Positions 17,732-30,442 of a stretch of DNA of 63,931 nucleotides are shown here, piece by piece; within the stretch, counting starts at the first letter, position 1; every line of letters begins with the position of its first letter. The DNA comes from Gordonia rhizosphera NBRC 16068 (GTDB taxonomy: Bacteria; Actinomycetota; Actinomycetes; Mycobacteriales; Mycobacteriaceae), in NCBI RefSeq assembly GCF_000298195.1, contig NZ_BAHC01000191.1, positions 1-63,931 of the forward strand, given 5' to 3'. The notes under the pieces were generated by a model. It was not told the origin of the DNA. It did no database searches and worked only from the letters and a program-made list of their open reading frames with translations. The position numbers and the translations under genes are program-made.

Positions 17732-20236
17732 CTACTTGCCGGGACGCGCGGATCCGGTCGGTTCTTCGTCCGGCTCGTCCGCATTGCGCGCAATCGCGAG
17801 CAGCGTCGAGCCCTCGTCGAGATTCATCAGACGCACACCCTTGGTCTGGCGACCGGCCTTGCGCACCTGCTTGGCGGCCGTCCGGATCACTCCGCCGCCA
17901 GAGGTGATCGCGTACAGCTCGGAGTCGTCGTCGACGATGAGGGCGCCGATGAGCTCGCCGCGGCGGCGGTCGTACTGAATCGTCAGCACACCCTTGCCGC
18001 CACGACCCTGCACCGGGTAGTCGTCCATCCCGGTGCGCTTGGCGTAGCCGCCCGACGTCGCGACGAGCAGATAGGTGCCCTCACGCACGACGTTGAGCGA
18101 CAACAACTCGTCCTCACCGTTGAAGCGCATACCCTGCACACCCGACGTCTGCCGGCCCATCGGGCGCAACGCCTCGTCGTCGGCATGGAAACGGATCGAC
18201 TGTCCGACCTTCGACACCAGCAGCAGGTCGTCGTCGGCGCTGCACAGTTGGGCACCGACGAGCTCGTCCTCGCCGCGCAGGTTGATCGCGGCGATACCGC
18301 CGGACCGGTTGGAGTCGAAATCCTCCAGACGCGACTTCTTGACCAGGCCGTTGCGGGTGGCGAGCACGAGATACGGCGCGTCCTGGTAGGTCTGCAGCTG
18401 GATGACCTGCGCGATCCGCTCCTCGGGCTGGAACGCGAGCAGATTCGCCACGTGCTGGCCGCGGGCGGTGCGGTTGGCCTCGGGCAGCTCGTAGGCCTTG
18501 GCCCGGTACACCCGACCCTTGGTGGTGAAGAACAGGATCCAGTCATGTGTGGAGCACACGAAGAAGTGCGCGACGATATCGTCCTGTTTGAGCCCGGCAC
18601 CCTGCACACCCTTGCCGCCGCGACGCTGGCTGCGATACAGATCGGTCTTGGTGCGCTTGGCGTAGCCGGTCTCGGTGATCGTGACCACCACGTCCTCGCG
18701 GGCGATCAGATCCTCGTCGCTGACGTCGCCGTCGGCCGCGATGATCTTGGTGCGTCGCTCGTCGCCGTACTTGTCCACGACGACCTTGAGCTCGTCGCGC
18801 ACGATGGCGCGCTGCCGCTCGGGCTTTTCCAGGATGTCCTTGAGATCGGCGATCTCCCGCTCGATCTCGGCCAACTCGTCGATGATCTTCTGACGCTCCA
18901 ACGCCGACAGGCGCCGCAGCTGCATGGCCAGGATGGCGTCGGCCTGGATCTCGTCGATGTCGAGCAGATCGATCAGGCCGCGGCGGGCCTCGTCGGTGTT
19001 CGCCGAGGCACGGATCAGTGCGATGACCTCGTCGAGGGCGTCGAGCGCCTTGACCAGACCACGCAGGATGTGGGCGCGTTCCTCGGCCTTGCGCAACCGG
19101 TAGCGGGTGCGGCGCACGATGACGTCGATTTGATGCGCCACGTAGTAGCGGATCATCTGGTCCAGGCGCAGGGTACGCGGCACGCCGTCGACGATGGACA
19201 GCATGTTCGCGCCGAAGCTCGTCTGCAGCTGACTGTGCTTGTAGAGGTTGTTGAGCACCACCTTCGCCACCGCGTCGCGGCGCAGGGTGATGACGATGCG
19301 CATTCCGGCGCGGTCGGAGGACTGGTCCTCGATCCGGCTGATGCCCTTGAGTTTTCCTTCGTTCACCTGTTCGGCGATCGATTGGATCAGGTTGTCGGGG
19401 TTGACCTGATACGGCAGTTCGGTGACGACGAGGATGGTGGTGCCCTTGTTCTCCTCGATGTCCACCACGCTGCGCATCCGGATGCTGCCGCGACCGGTGG
19501 TGTAGGCGTCGCGGATGCCCTGGCTGCCGACAATGAGTGCGGCGGTGGGGAAATCGGGTCCCTTGATGGCCTCCATACACGCGTTGAGCAGCGCCTCGTC
19601 GTCGGCGTCGGGATGTTCGAGGGCCCAGAACACCGCGTCGGCAACCTCATTGAGGTTGTGCGGCGGGATGTTGGTGGCCATTCCGACGGCGATACCTCCG
19701 GACCCGTTGATCAGCAGGTTCGGGATCCGGGCCGGCAGCACCGTCGGCTCGTTGGTCTTGCCGTCGTAGTTCGGCGTGAAATCGACCGTGTCCTCGTCGA
19801 TGTCACGCAGCATCTCCATGGCCAGAGGCGTCAGGCGCGCCTCGGTGTAGCGCATGGCGGCCGGGCCGTCGTTGCCCCGCGAGCCGAAGTTGCCCTGACC
19901 GTCGACCAGCGGATAACGCATCGACCACGGCTGCGCCATCCGCACCAGTGCGTCGTAGATCGCGCTGTCGCCGTGCGGATGGTAGTTACCCATCGTCTCC
20001 GCAACGGGTTTCGCGGATTTCACATAGCTGCGATCCGGGCGGAACCCGGCGTCGTAGGACGCGTACAGCAGTCGGCGGTGCACCGGCTTGAGGCCGTCAC
20101 GCACCTCGGGCAGCGCACGACCCACGATCACGCTCATCGCGTAATCGATGTAGCTGTTCTGCATCTCCTGGCCGAGATCGACCGGTTCGATGCGGTCGCC
20201 CTCTCCCCCGGCCGGGGGCAGCGTGGTGTCAGTCAT
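17732..20236 (-). CDS. gyrA: DNA gyrase subunit A
   Basis: 834 residues, full length. Type II topoisomerase subunit that cleaves and re-joins DNA during negative supercoiling, as an A2B2 complex with GyrB. The catalytic tyrosine is Y130 in [10 protein letters not shown]. The quinolone-resistance region reads [11 protein letters not shown]91 matches E. coli S83 and D95 matches D87. Thus the position that is alanine in M. tuberculosis (A90) is serine here. The C-terminal pinwheel carries the GyrA box QRRGGKG. There is no intein. It lies 188 bases downstream of gyrB, and that gap is filled by REP-like repeats. Confidence 0.98.
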   Translation of the reverse strand: MTDTTLPPAGGEGDRIEPVDLGQEMQNSYIDYAMSVIVGRALPEVRDGLKPVHRRLLYASYDAGFRPDRSYVKSAKPVAETMGNYHPHGDSAIYDALVRMAQPWSMRYPLVDGQGNFGSRGNDGPAAMRYTEARLTPLAMEMLRDIDEDTVDFTPNYDGKTNEPTVLPARIPNLLINGSGGIAVGMATNIPPHNLNEVADAVFWALEHPDADDEALLNACMEAIKGPDFPTAALIVGSQGIRDAYTTGRGSIRMRSVVDIEENKGTTILVVTELPYQVNPDNLIQSIAEQVNEGKLKGISRIEDQSSDRAGMRIVITLRRDAVAKVVLNNLYKHSQLQTSFGANMLSIVDGVPRTLRLDQMIRYYVAHQIDVIVRRTRYRLRKAEERAHILRGLVKALDALDEVIALIRASANTDEARRGLIDLLDIDEIQADAILAMQLRRLSALERQKIIDELAEIEREIADLKDILEKPERQRAIVRDELKVVVDKYGDERRTKIIAADGDVSDEDLIAREDVVVTITETGYAKRTKTDLYRSQRRGGKGVQGAGLKQDDIVAHFFVCSTHDWILFFTTKGRVYRAKAYELPEANRTARGQHVANLLAFQPEERIAQVIQLQTYQDAPYLVLATRNGLVKKSRLEDFDSNRSGGIAAINLRGEDELVGAQLCSADDDLLLVSKVGQSIRFHADDEALRPMGRQTSGVQGMRFNGEDELLSLNVVREGTYLLVATSGGYAKRTGMDDYPVQGRGGKGVLTIQYDRRRGELIGALIVDDDSELYAITSGGGVIRTAAKQVRKAGRQTKGVRLMNLDEGSTLLAIARNADEPDEEPTGSARPGK

Positions 20237-20283
20237 GCGTGACCTTTTCTGGTGATACTGAAGTGGCTAAGCGTGTGGTTCGG

Positions 20284-20415
20284 TGGTCTCGGTCTCGGTC
20301 TCGATACACTCGTGATCGCTGCGCTCCACGAGCTACTCGACCCGGCGGATACGCTCCCTGCGCTAGCGCTCCGGGAGCTACTCGACCAGCGGGAATGGGC
20401 GCTACTCGACCTGCG
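20284..20415. repeat. REP-like repeats in the gyrB-gyrA spacer
   Basis: The spacer holds three related segments around the core GCTACTCGACC: at about 20329-20346 (GAGCTACTCGACCCGGCGG), 20374-20392 (GAGCTACTCGACCAGCGGG) and 20400-20414 (GCGCTACTCGACCTG). The first is preceded by GGTCTCGATACACTCG. This resembles the common intergenic palindromic family of Gordonia/Rhodococcus-type genomes (GTCTCGATAC..CTCGACCAGCGG), known to me from memory. Arms such as GAGCGC / GCGCTC can pair to form hairpins. A further core copy is at 43771-43790. Confidence 0.65.
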
Positions 20416-20424
20416 AACACTGAC

Positions 20425-22824
<2,400 letters not shown>

Positions 22825-23409
22825 TCAGCCGTAGGTGTCGCGCGGGCCGCGGCCCTGGATGTGCCGCGGGCCCTTGCGCCACGACGGGGCCTTGGGCCCG
22901 GTGATCCGCAGGCTCGTCACCACCCCGTCACCGACCGCCGCGGCGATCTTCGCGAGGATGGTCGCCTGCATGTAGCGCAGCTGGGTCGCCCACGCGGTGG
23001 ACTCCGCCTGCACGTGTAAGACCTTGTCGGTCAACGACGTCGGATTCGCGTGCGCGGCGATGTCGGCACCGACGATGGAATCCCACAGGCCGAAGACGGT
23101 GCCCTGACCGATCTGCTCCTGCCAGCCCCGCTCGGCGGCCAGGCGACCCGCGAGGCGCCCCAGCGGTTGGGGATCCCGCGAATCCGGGCCCGACCCGGAC
23201 CAGCGCCGACGGCCTCCGCCGGTGCGACGGACGGTCTTGGCCGGGGAGGAGCGGCCCTGCCCCACCGACTTGCCTGCGGCGCGGGCGGCCGCCCGAGCCT
23301 CCTCGAGCGCACGCCTCGCGACCTCGTATCCCGCCGAGTGCGTCGGTTCCCCGCCATGACGATCCGCGGTCTGCTCCCCGGCCTGTTCACCGGTCTGTTC
23401 GCCGGTCAT
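22825..23409 (-). CDS. DUF721 protein (Rv0004-like)
   Basis: 194 residues. Begins at ATG 23409, overlapping the recF stop (ATGA), which fixes the start. Residues 1-90 are low-complexity, rich in Gly/Arg/Glu with a TGEQ repeat. The DUF721 (DciA-related) domain follows: [20 protein letters not shown], then [19 protein letters not shown]. DciA-type proteins load or interact with the replicative helicase and the mycobacterial homologue belongs to that family. Position between recF and gyrB is conserved in Mycobacteriales. Confidence 0.9.
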   Translation of the reverse strand: MTGEQTGEQAGEQTADRHGGEPTHSAGYEVARRALEEARAAARAAGKSVGQGRSSPAKTVRRTGGGRRRWSGSGPDSRDPQPLGRLAGRLAAERGWQEQIGQGTVFGLWDSIVGADIAAHANPTSLTDKVLHVQAESTAWATQLRYMQATILAKIAAAVGDGVVTSLRITGPKAPSWRKGPRHIQGRGPRDTYG

Positions 23410-24599
23410 GTCGCGTCCTCCCCCACCGTGATGTCGGTCACGATCGACTGCCGGTGCCCATTCTCCTCCAGGACACCGACACCCACCCGCCGGCCGCCGA
23501 TCGTCGCGGGGATGTCGTCGGGTACCGCCGCGGTGATCAGCAACTGTTCGGCGGATTCGGTGAATGCGGCCAACTGGGCACGCCGGTGCGCGTCGAGCTC
23601 GGCGAACACGTCGTCGAGCATGATCACCGGCTCGACGCCCTCGGTCCGGATCAGCTCGACCGACCCCAGCCGCAGCGCGAGCGCGAGCGACCACGATTCG
23701 CCGTGGCTCGCGAACCCCTTGGCGATCTCCGGACCGAGCCGTACGTCCACGTCGTCGCGGTGCGGTCCCACCAGGCTCACGCCGCGTTCGATCTCCTTGG
23801 TGCGCAGTTCGACGAGACGGGCGAGCAGGATCGCGGCGATGTCCTCGACCGATGCCGGCGTGCCGTCGGCAGGCAGCACCTCGTCGCCGGCGGCCGCACG
23901 GTAATCCAGCGTGGCCGGACGCGAGTGCGGCGCGATCGACGCGTAACACCCGGTGACGTGCGGGCCGAGTTCACGCAGCACGTCGATTCGCGCGGCGGTC
24001 ACCTGGCCACCGAGGTCGGCGAGCTGACCGTCCCAGACGTCGAGGGTGCTGATCACCGAGTCGGCCTCGGATCCGCCGCGTCGCATCGCCGCTCCGGCGG
24101 TCTTCAGCAGCGCCGAACGCTGCCGCAGCACACGGTCGTAATCCGAACGCGCAGCGGCGAACCGGGGTCCCCGCTGCGCAACGAGCTCGTCGACGAACCG
24201 TCGGCGGTCGGCGGGGTCACCGCGGATCAGGGTCAGATCCTCGGGTGCGAACATCACCGCGCGCAGAATGCCGAGGATGTCGCGGGCGCGCCGGGCCGGG
24301 CTGCCGTTGACGCTCGCCTTGTTGGCTCCTTCGGCGTTGATCTGCAACTGCACCGTGAGTTCACGGCTCTGGTTCTCGACGGTTCCGGTGACCATGGCCG
24401 TGCCGGCGCCGGTGCGAACAAGTGGCGCGTCGGTGCTCACCCGGTGTGACCGCAACTGGGCGAGATAGAACACCGCCTCGAGCAGGTTGGTCTTGCCGAA
24501 TCCGTTGCGCCCCACAAAGATCGTGGGTTCTGGACGCAACTCGAGATCGATCTCGCGCCAGGACCGGAAGTCCCGGAGATGCAGTTCGCGGACGAACAC
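23406..24599 (-). CDS. recF: DNA replication and repair protein RecF
   Basis: 397 residues. SMC-like ATPase that helps RecOR load RecA on gapped DNA. Walker A is [15 protein letters not shown] (about 28-42); the Walker B/D-loop region is [18 protein letters not shown] near the C-terminus, and the signature region lies at [15 protein letters not shown]-terminus begins with the family [14 protein letters not shown] block. It is one base downstream of gnd and overlaps DUF721 by four bases. Confidence 0.96.
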   Translation of the reverse strand: MFVRELHLRDFRSWREIDLELRPEPTIFVGRNGFGKTNLLEAVFYLAQLRSHRVSTDAPLVRTGAGTAMVTGTVENQSRELTVQLQINAEGANKASVNGSPARRARDILGILRAVMFAPEDLTLIRGDPADRRRFVDELVAQRGPRFAAARSDYDRVLRQRSALLKTAGAAMRRGGSEADSVISTLDVWDGQLADLGGQVTAARIDVLRELGPHVTGCYASIAPHSRPATLDYRAAAGDEVLPADGTPASVEDIAAILLARLVELRTKEIERGVSLVGPHRDDVDVRLGPEIAKGFASHGESWSLALALRLGSVELIRTEGVEPVIMLDDVFAELDAHRRAQLAAFTESAEQLLITAAVPDDIPATIGGRRVGVGVLEENGHRQSIVTDITVGEDAT

Positions 24600-24600
24600 G

Positions 24601-25527
24601 TCAGGAGGTCGGGGGCGCGCCGGTCTCGCCCACCGAACGCCCCCGGGTGTCGGTCACGGCATGACCGCCGAACTGATTTCGCAACGCGGACACCGCTTTC
24701 AGCGCCGGCGAGCCCTGGTCCTGGCGCGATGCGAACCGGGCAAAGAGCGCGGCCGAGATCACGTTGGCGGGAACCGAATGGCGGATCGCCTCTTCCACGG
24801 TCCAGCGTCCCTCACCGGAATCGGTGGTGTAGTCGGAGATCTCGGAAAATCCCGGATCCTCCTGCAGGGCACGCACGAGCAGTTCGAGTAGCCACGACCG
24901 CACCACCGTACCCTGGGTCCAGGCCCGCAGGGTGCCCTCCACATCGTCGATCAATGGTTCGGCACAGAGCAATTCGTAACCCTCACCGTAGGCGTGCATC
25001 AGTCCGTACTCGACCCCGTTGTGCACCATCTTGGCGTAATGGCCGGCGCCGACCGGGCCGGCATGGACGAATCCGTCGGCACGCTCACCCGGGGGGCGCA
25101 GCGCATCGAAGATCGGCATCATCCGGGTGACATCGTCGTCGGATCCGCCCACCATCAGGCCGTAGCCGTTCTCCAGACCCCAGACACCGCCGGAAACCCC
25201 GCAATCGATGTACCCGATTTTGTTGCGCCCCAACAACTCCGCATGCGGTTGATCGTCGGTGTACTTGGAATTGCCACCGTCGACGACCAGGTCACCGGGT
25301 TCGAGGTGTTCGGCCAATTGGGCCACGGTGGTCCGCGTCGGTTCCCCCGACGGCACCATCACCCACACCGCCCGCGGAGCGTCGAGCGCGGCAACCAGGT
25401 CCGGCAGCGACGCCACATCGGAGACCTCCGGACGCGGGTCGTAGCCGACCACCTCGTGTCCGGCCTGCTGGATGCGGGTGCGCATGTTCGCGCCCATCTT
25501 GCCAAGTCCGACCAGTCCGAGTTGCAT
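24601..25527 (-). CDS. gnd: 6-phosphogluconate dehydrogenase, decarboxylating (short, NAD-type)
   Basis: 308 residues, the size of the short GntZ/GndA-like class. Oxidises 6-phosphogluconate to ribulose 5-phosphate in the pentose phosphate pathway. Rossmann motif GLVGLGKMGANM at the N-terminus; VVDGGNSKYTDD and the substrate-binding CGVSGGVWGLENGYGLMVGG; catalytic lysine in GHYAKMVHNGVEYGLM. Placed between dnaN and recF as in mycobacteria. SD GGAGG eight or so bases before ATG 25527. Confidence 0.95.
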   Translation of the reverse strand: MQLGLVGLGKMGANMRTRIQQAGHEVVGYDPRPEVSDVASLPDLVAALDAPRAVWVMVPSGEPTRTTVAQLAEHLEPGDLVVDGGNSKYTDDQPHAELLGRNKIGYIDCGVSGGVWGLENGYGLMVGGSDDDVTRMMPIFDALRPPGERADGFVHAGPVGAGHYAKMVHNGVEYGLMHAYGEGYELLCAEPLIDDVEGTLRAWTQGTVVRSWLLELLVRALQEDPGFSEISDYTTDSGEGRWTVEEAIRHSVPANVISAALFARFASRQDQGSPALKAVSALRNQFGGHAVTDTRGRSVGETGAPPTS

Positions 25528-25592
25528 CGAGGTTCCTCCGGTTTCGTATCGGTTGGCTCCCCGGGATCGTGCGCGCCCGGGCGCGGTATCGA

Positions 25593-26765
25593 TCAGCCGG
25601 GCAGACGCACCGGCATGAGCAGATAGGTGAACACGCTGTCGGGTGCGACGAAGGCTCCCGACTCGTCGGCGACGGGTTCCTCACCGGTGGACGGGCGCAG
25701 CACGGCGGGCCGACTGGGTGTGGTGAACCCGAAATCGACGGTCGGTACGCCGATTGCCGACAGGCCGTCCTGGAGATAGCCCGGGTTGAAGGCGATGGTC
25801 AACGGCTCGCCGACGAACTGCACGGGCAGTTCTTCCTCGGCCTTGCCGGCCTCGTCCCCGCCCGCGGTGAGCAGCAGGGTGCCCTCGTTGAACTCCATCC
25901 GGACCTGGGCGCCGCGCTCGGCGACCAGCGCGACACGCTTGATCGCCTCGATCAGCGGGGCGCTCTCGATGGTCGCGACCGCGGTATGGCTGGCCGGCAA
26001 GAGCTGCCGGAACTTCGGGAACTCTGCGTCGAGCAAACGCGTGGTGGTCTGCTTGTGGGCCCCGAGAATGCCCAGAATGCCCTCACCGCCGAGTACGGTA
26101 CCGCCGCCGAAGGCCAGCGACACGTCCCCACTGCCCTCGGCGCCGGCGGTCCTGGCGCTCTCCGAGAGCGTCTTGGCGGGTACGAGGACCGCTCCGGAGG
26201 TGTCCGGCGCCGTCGGTGCCCACTCGAGTTCACGCACCGCGAGCCGGAAACGGTCGGTGGCGGCGAGCACCACACGATTGCCGTCTATCTCGACGCGGAC
26301 GCCGGTGAGCATCGGCAGCGTGTCGTCGCGGCCGGCGGCGACGGCGACCTGGGAGATCGCCTCGGCGAAAACCTGGGCAGGGATCGTGCCGGTGACCGCT
26401 GGTGGTTTGGGGAGTTCCGGATAATCCTCGACCGGCATCGTCGGCAGAGAGAACTTGGCGCTGCCGCAGGTGATGGCAACCCGCGACCCGTCGAGGCTCA
26501 CGTCGACCGGCTTGTTGGGCAGGGCACGGGTGATGTCGGCGAGCAGCCGGCCCGAGACCAGCACCTTGCCGGGTTCGGCGACCTCGGCGGAGATGACCTC
26601 CTGTGCGGACACCTCGTAGTCGAAACCGGAGACCTCGAGTCCGTCACCGTCGGTGACGGTGAGCACGACACATCCCAGGACCGGGACCGGCGGACGGGCA
26701 GGCAGGCTGCGGGCCACCCAGGCAACGGAATCTGCGAACTCGTCACGCGCCACACGGAACTTCAT
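25593..26765 (-). CDS. dnaN: DNA polymerase III sliding clamp (beta subunit)
   Basis: 390 residues, three repeated clamp domains. Starts [21 protein letters not shown] and ends with [10 protein letters not shown], the typical clamp C-terminus (MPxRL). Encircles DNA and tethers Pol III; partner-binding groove residues are not individually assigned. First gene after oriC in the dnaN-gnd-recF-DUF721 run. Confidence 0.97.
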   Translation of the reverse strand: MKFRVARDEFADSVAWVARSLPARPPVPVLGCVVLTVTDGDGLEVSGFDYEVSAQEVISAEVAEPGKVLVSGRLLADITRALPNKPVDVSLDGSRVAITCGSAKFSLPTMPVEDYPELPKPPAVTGTIPAQVFAEAISQVAVAAGRDDTLPMLTGVRVEIDGNRVVLAATDRFRLAVRELEWAPTAPDTSGAVLVPAKTLSESARTAGAEGSGDVSLAFGGGTVLGGEGILGILGAHKQTTTRLLDAEFPKFRQLLPASHTAVATIESAPLIEAIKRVALVAERGAQVRMEFNEGTLLLTAGGDEAGKAEEELPVQFVGEPLTIAFNPGYLQDGLSAIGVPTVDFGFTTPSRPAVLRPSTGEEPVADESGAFVAPDSVFTYLLMPVRLPG

Positions 26766-27325
26766 GCTGGGTGGTTGCCCTTCTCTGTTCTGCTCATCTC
26801 GCCCGTCTCCCCGACGAAGCTGTCGAGATCACACGGATCCCGCCCGGTTCGTGGATTGGGATTCCCACTGTAGAACGAGGGTGCCAGACCCGAGGCCCTT
26901 GGGGGCAACTGCTCGGCCGGATGTCTGCGGCGAGTTCGCACGCTCGCGGGTTCTGTGCACATCCCCTTCTTTTCTGAAGGATCCTCAGGAGAGAAATTCA
27001 TGACAGTAATAGGGCCTGTGAATCTGTGGATGAACGCACGTGTGTGCAGGTCAAGCCGGTCACCAGACTGTGTACGTGTCGTGGATGACACCTCGGCGAT
27101 CGTTGACGGTTCTGTGGAGTTGACGGATCGTTCGACTGCTGTCCACGTCCGGTGCACAAGTTACTCGTCGTTATCCCAAGCATTGTCCACAGTCGGGATT
27201 GATGGGATTTCGGACATGGCGAGGTCCGGATCGGAAGGATCCGGCGGAATTCGGATGACAAAACCCTGCGGTCGGAGTCGAGAGTTCGGCCGGCGCGGTG
27301 GCCTGGTCGGCTGAACCGGAGGACG
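26766..27325. other. oriC: Chromosomal replication origin oriC
   Basis: 560 gene-free bases between dnaA and dnaN, the place of oriC in mycobacteria. DnaA-box-like 9-mers seen: TTGTCCACA at 27183-27191 (plus), TCATCCACA at 27033-27025 (minus), TCATCCACG at 27088-27080 region (minus), CTGTCCACG near 27138 (plus), plus weaker TTATCCCAA near 27170 and TTCTGTGCACA near 26951. An A/T-richer segment (CTTCTTTTCTGAAGG to GAGAAATTCATGACAGTAATAG, 26967-27010) is a candidate unwinding element. Boxes are few and mostly non-consensus, as reported for mycobacterial origins. Confidence 0.85.
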
Positions 27326-28852
27326 TCAGACGGCGCGCTGTTTGATGCGCGCGGTGAGTTCCTGGACGTGGTCGTAGACCTTGCGCCGTTCGGCCATCTC
27401 CTTGCGGATCTTGCGTTCGGCGTACATGACCGTGGTGTGGTCGCGGTCGAAGGTTTCGCCGATCTTGGGCAGGGAGAGGTCGGTGAGTTCCCGGCACAGG
27501 TACATGGAGATCTGCCGCGCCTGGGCGATCGACCGGGTCTTGCCGGGTCCGCGCAGCTCTTCGACGGAGATGTCGAAGTAGTCGGCGGTAATGGCCAGGA
27601 TGCTGGCCGCGCTCACCTCGAGGGTGCCCTCGTTGGGCAGCAGGGCCTGCAGGACCACCTCGGCGAGGGACTTGTCGAGTTCGGCGTTGTTCAGCGAGGC
27701 GAACGCGGTGACCCGGATGAGGGCGCCTTCGAGCTCGCGGATGTTGCGTTCGATCTTCGACGCGATGAGTTCGAGGACATCGTCGGGCACCGCGATGTTG
27801 TCCATCTGCGCCTTCTTGCGCAGGATCGCGATGCGGGTCTCCAGATCGGGCGGCTGGACGTCGGTGATCAGCCCCCACTCGAAACGAGTCCGGAGCCGAT
27901 CCTCGAGCGTGGCGAGTTGTTTGGGAGGACGGTCAGACGAGATGACGATCTGCTTGCTGGCATTGTGCAGCGTGTTGAAGGTGTGGAAGAACTCTTCCTG
28001 AATACCTTCCTTGCCGATCAGGAATTGGATGTCGTCGACGAGTAGGACATCGACGTCGCGGTAGCGGCGTTTGAACGCGACCCGGCGGTCATCACGCAGG
28101 GAGTTGATGAAGTCGTTGGTGAACTCCTCGGTGGACACGTACTTCACCCGCATGCCCGGGAACAGCCGTTGGGCGTAGTGACCGGCGGCATGCAGCAGAT
28201 GGGTCTTGCCCAGTCCCGACTCGCCCCAGATGAACAACGGGTTGTAGGCGCGGGCCGGGGCCTCGGCCACCGCGACGGCAGAGGCGTGGGCGAACCGGTT
28301 GGAGGCCCCGATCACGAAGGTGTCGAAGGTGTACTTCGGGCTCAGGTTGGCGCTCGAGGGTGCCTGACCGGCGGTCGGACGTTCGGCGAAGTAGCTGGGC
28401 CAGTCGGTGGATGCCGCCGACGGGCCGACCCGTGGCCGGCCGTCGAAGGTCTGGGGCGTGGGGGCTATCGTCGCCGGGCCCGTTGGCCCGCCGGGCGTTG
28501 TCATCGTGACCGCGGGACCGGCGGAGTGGTCGTACGGGCGTACTGCAGGGTCGGGAGTCGGTTCCTCGATGGTGGGGGTCGCGATCCGCACACCCAGATC
28601 AACGGGTTGACCGAGATGACGACTGAGCACCGATCGGATCGTGTCGCGCAGATTGCGCTCGATCTGTTCCTGGACAAGGGGGGTCGGCACGGTCAGGAGG
28701 GCGAAACCCTCCGCCAGGGTCAACGGCTGGACCAGCGAGAGCCAGGCCTTCTGCTGCCGGGTCAGTGGTTCTTGGTCGTGGCCGGCGGTGTCGTCGTTCA
28801 GCTCGGCGACGACGTTCTGCCAGACCTCGCCGAACGAATCTCGATCACTCAT
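27326..28852 (-). CDS. dnaA: Chromosomal replication initiator DnaA
   Basis: 508 residues from ATG 28852, chosen because AGGAGG lies seven bases upstream; the frame is open 81 bases further. Domain I ([13 protein letters not shown]), a long proline-rich domain II, then the AAA+ domain with Walker [15 protein letters not shown], Walker [12 protein letters not shown], and the domain IV DNA-binding signature [15 protein letters not shown]. It binds DnaA boxes in oriC and opens the origin. Divergent from rpmH; boxes upstream suggest autoregulation. Confidence 0.98.
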   Translation of the reverse strand: MSDRDSFGEVWQNVVAELNDDTAGHDQEPLTRQQKAWLSLVQPLTLAEGFALLTVPTPLVQEQIERNLRDTIRSVLSRHLGQPVDLGVRIATPTIEEPTPDPAVRPYDHSAGPAVTMTTPGGPTGPATIAPTPQTFDGRPRVGPSAASTDWPSYFAERPTAGQAPSSANLSPKYTFDTFVIGASNRFAHASAVAVAEAPARAYNPLFIWGESGLGKTHLLHAAGHYAQRLFPGMRVKYVSTEEFTNDFINSLRDDRRVAFKRRYRDVDVLLVDDIQFLIGKEGIQEEFFHTFNTLHNASKQIVISSDRPPKQLATLEDRLRTRFEWGLITDVQPPDLETRIAILRKKAQMDNIAVPDDVLELIASKIERNIRELEGALIRVTAFASLNNAELDKSLAEVVLQALLPNEGTLEVSAASILAITADYFDISVEELRGPGKTRSIAQARQISMYLCRELTDLSLPKIGETFDRDHTTVMYAERKIRKEMAERRKVYDHVQELTARIKQRAV

Positions 28853-29354
28853 CACCGTGCCTCCTCCCGGGAAAACCGCCGCCTCGGACAACGAGGATGT
28901 CACGATGCCGCGATCACCACGAGTTGTCCACATAGTTGTCCACAGCTGTGGACAGATCCGCGAATCTTCAGTGCCGACGGTGGCCGGGAGGGCCCACCGG
29001 ATCGTTTCTTCGTTGACCCCCCGCCGAAGTTAACAGAGCGCACCGTGGCCGACAAAGTGAATCGGGCGATTCGACAGATCGACGGTCGCGATCGTGTGAC
29101 GGGCCCGAGAGCCTCCGCGCAGGCAGGGCACAGGTCACAGTGGAGCACTCGGTCGCGGACGGGACCGCGTTTGATTTGAGCCGTCGTACTCAGTAGTCTC
29201 GACTGGTCATCCAGGTTGCGGATTTTCGCGGTGATGCCAGGTCATCTCAACCGACGTGAGTTCGGCACCGCACCGGGATCAGCAGACCACCAAGAAGCGT
29301 GGTTCACGCGTGCAGTCGGCGTGGCGCCACGATGAGAGCACAAGGAGTTAACCC
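28853..29354. promoter_or_regulatory. dnaA-rpmH divergent promoter region with three DnaA boxes
   Basis: 502 bases without a gene. Three strong boxes stand 70-105 bases upstream of dnaA: TTGTCCACA at 28924-28932 and 28936-28944 (plus strand, 12-base phase) and CTGTCCACA on the minus strand at 28955-28947, so the last two form an inverted pair. These match the consensus better than boxes in oriC itself and fit dnaA autoregulation or a bipartite origin. The rpmH promoter must also lie here; CAGTAGTCTCGACTGG near 29191 is noted but no clear -10/-35 was assigned. Confidence 0.7.
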
Positions 29355-29498
29355 ATGGCCAAGGGAAAGCGGACCTTCCAGCCCAACAACCGTCGTCGTG
29401 CGCGCGTGCACGGTTTCCGGTTGCGGATGCGCACGCGCGCCGGCCGGGCCATCGTCAACGGTCGTCGTAGCAAGGGCCGCGCAAAGCTCACCGCCTGA
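29355..29498 (+). CDS. rpmH: 50S ribosomal protein L34
   Basis: 47 residues. [20 protein letters not shown] and the Arg/Lys-rich remainder are the L34 pattern. SD AAGGAG eight bases before ATG 29355. It is too short to appear in many ORF screens. First gene of the rpmH-rnpA-yidD-yidC-jag run. Confidence 0.98.
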   Translation: MAKGKRTFQPNNRRRARVHGFRLRMRTRAGRAIVNGRRSKGRAKLTA

Positions 29499-29549
29499 GT
29501 CGTCAGCGAACTCCCGGCGGTGCATGGGCGCCGCCGGGCGCTGGTATCG

Positions 29550-30005
29550 ATGGTGGCTTCGTCACATCGGATCTCTCGTCGATCCGACTTCACCCGCACG
29601 CTCAAGTCGGGCGTGAGGGTGAACACCCGTGATCTCGTGATTCATCTTCTCGCCCTGAGCGTCGATCCCGTCGCGACCGACACCCGTCGCATCGAGGTCG
29701 CCGGCTTCGGGGGGCCCTGGCTCGGGCTGATCGTGAGCAAATCTGTGGGCAACGCCGTCACCCGTCATGCGGTGGCCCGTCGTCTGCGCGCGGCGTTTCG
29801 GCAGTGCCTGGCCCAGTTCCCGTCGACCGAGGTGCTGGTGGTGATCCGTGCCCGGCGCGAGGCGTCGTCGGCGTCCAGCGTCGAATTGGCCGATCAGCTG
29901 GCCGAGGCGCTGACGCACAGACGTTTCCGGCGGAGCCTGCCACACCGCGATCTCCACGGTGCTCCGGGGACCGCCGGGATCTCCGAACTCCAGGTCGCGC
30001 CATGA
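29550..30005 (+). CDS. rnpA: Ribonuclease P protein component
   Basis: 151 residues from ATG 29550; the frame opens at 29520, so a start ten codons earlier is possible. Assists the RNase P RNA in maturing tRNA 5' ends. RISRRSDFTRTLKSG at the N-terminus and the RNR-type motif GNAVTRHAVARRLRAAFR are diagnostic. A C-terminal extension (SLPHRDLHGAPGTAG) exceeds the usual length. Its stop overlaps the yidD start (ATGA). Confidence 0.95.
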   Translation: MVASSHRISRRSDFTRTLKSGVRVNTRDLVIHLLALSVDPVATDTRRIEVAGFGGPWLGLIVSKSVGNAVTRHAVARRLRAAFRQCLAQFPSTEVLVVIRARREASSASSVELADQLAEALTHRRFRRSLPHRDLHGAPGTAGISELQVAP

Positions 30006-30439
30006 CCGCAGCACACGACGAGGATCCGGTAGCTCAGGATTCGCAAGCTCAGGATTCGGTGACCCAGGAATCCCCGCCCGCCGGCCCCGCTCCCGCCGGT
30101 GTACGGGCACGCCTGGTGACCTGGCTCCATCTCCTCCCCCGCCGCAGCGTGGTGTTCCTGATCGAGCTCTACCGCACCTGGATCTCACCCCTGCGCCTCC
30201 CTACTTGCCGGTTCGAGCCGACATGCTCCGCATATGCCGTCGAGGCCCTGACACGACACGGTTTCCTCTACGGGGGCTGGCTGTCGGTCGTCCGGCTGCT
30301 GAAATGCGGGCCGTGGCACAAACCCGGTTATGACCCGGTTCCCGATCGGGGGTTCCGGGAGCTCTTCACCCGCTCAGACGAATCATCGGCGGTGGACACA
30401 TCGACGGTGTCGACATCGACAGAGGTTAGGGGTAACTGA
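30002..30439 (+). CDS. yidD: Membrane protein insertion efficiency factor YidD
   Basis: 145 residues, longer than the usual 80-110 because of an N-terminal acidic extension with VAQDSQAQDS-type repeats and a C-terminal Ser/Thr tail. The core is YidD: LIELYRTWISPL, CRFEPTCSAYAVEAL, HGFLYGGWLSVVRLLKC. It acts at the inner face of the membrane with YidC. Overlaps rnpA by four bases and lies three bases before yidC. Confidence 0.93.
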   Translation: MTAAHDEDPVAQDSQAQDSVTQESPPAGPAPAGVRARLVTWLHLLPRRSVVFLIELYRTWISPLRLPTCRFEPTCSAYAVEALTRHGFLYGGWLSVVRLLKCGPWHKPGYDPVPDRGFRELFTRSDESSAVDTSTVSTSTEVRGN

Positions 30440-30442
30440 CCC

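Noticed and set aside
17462..20242. 926-residue open frame antisense to gyrA
   Set aside because: Long antisense frames are expected in high-GC DNA; the opposite strand is a certain gyrA and the product has no domain.
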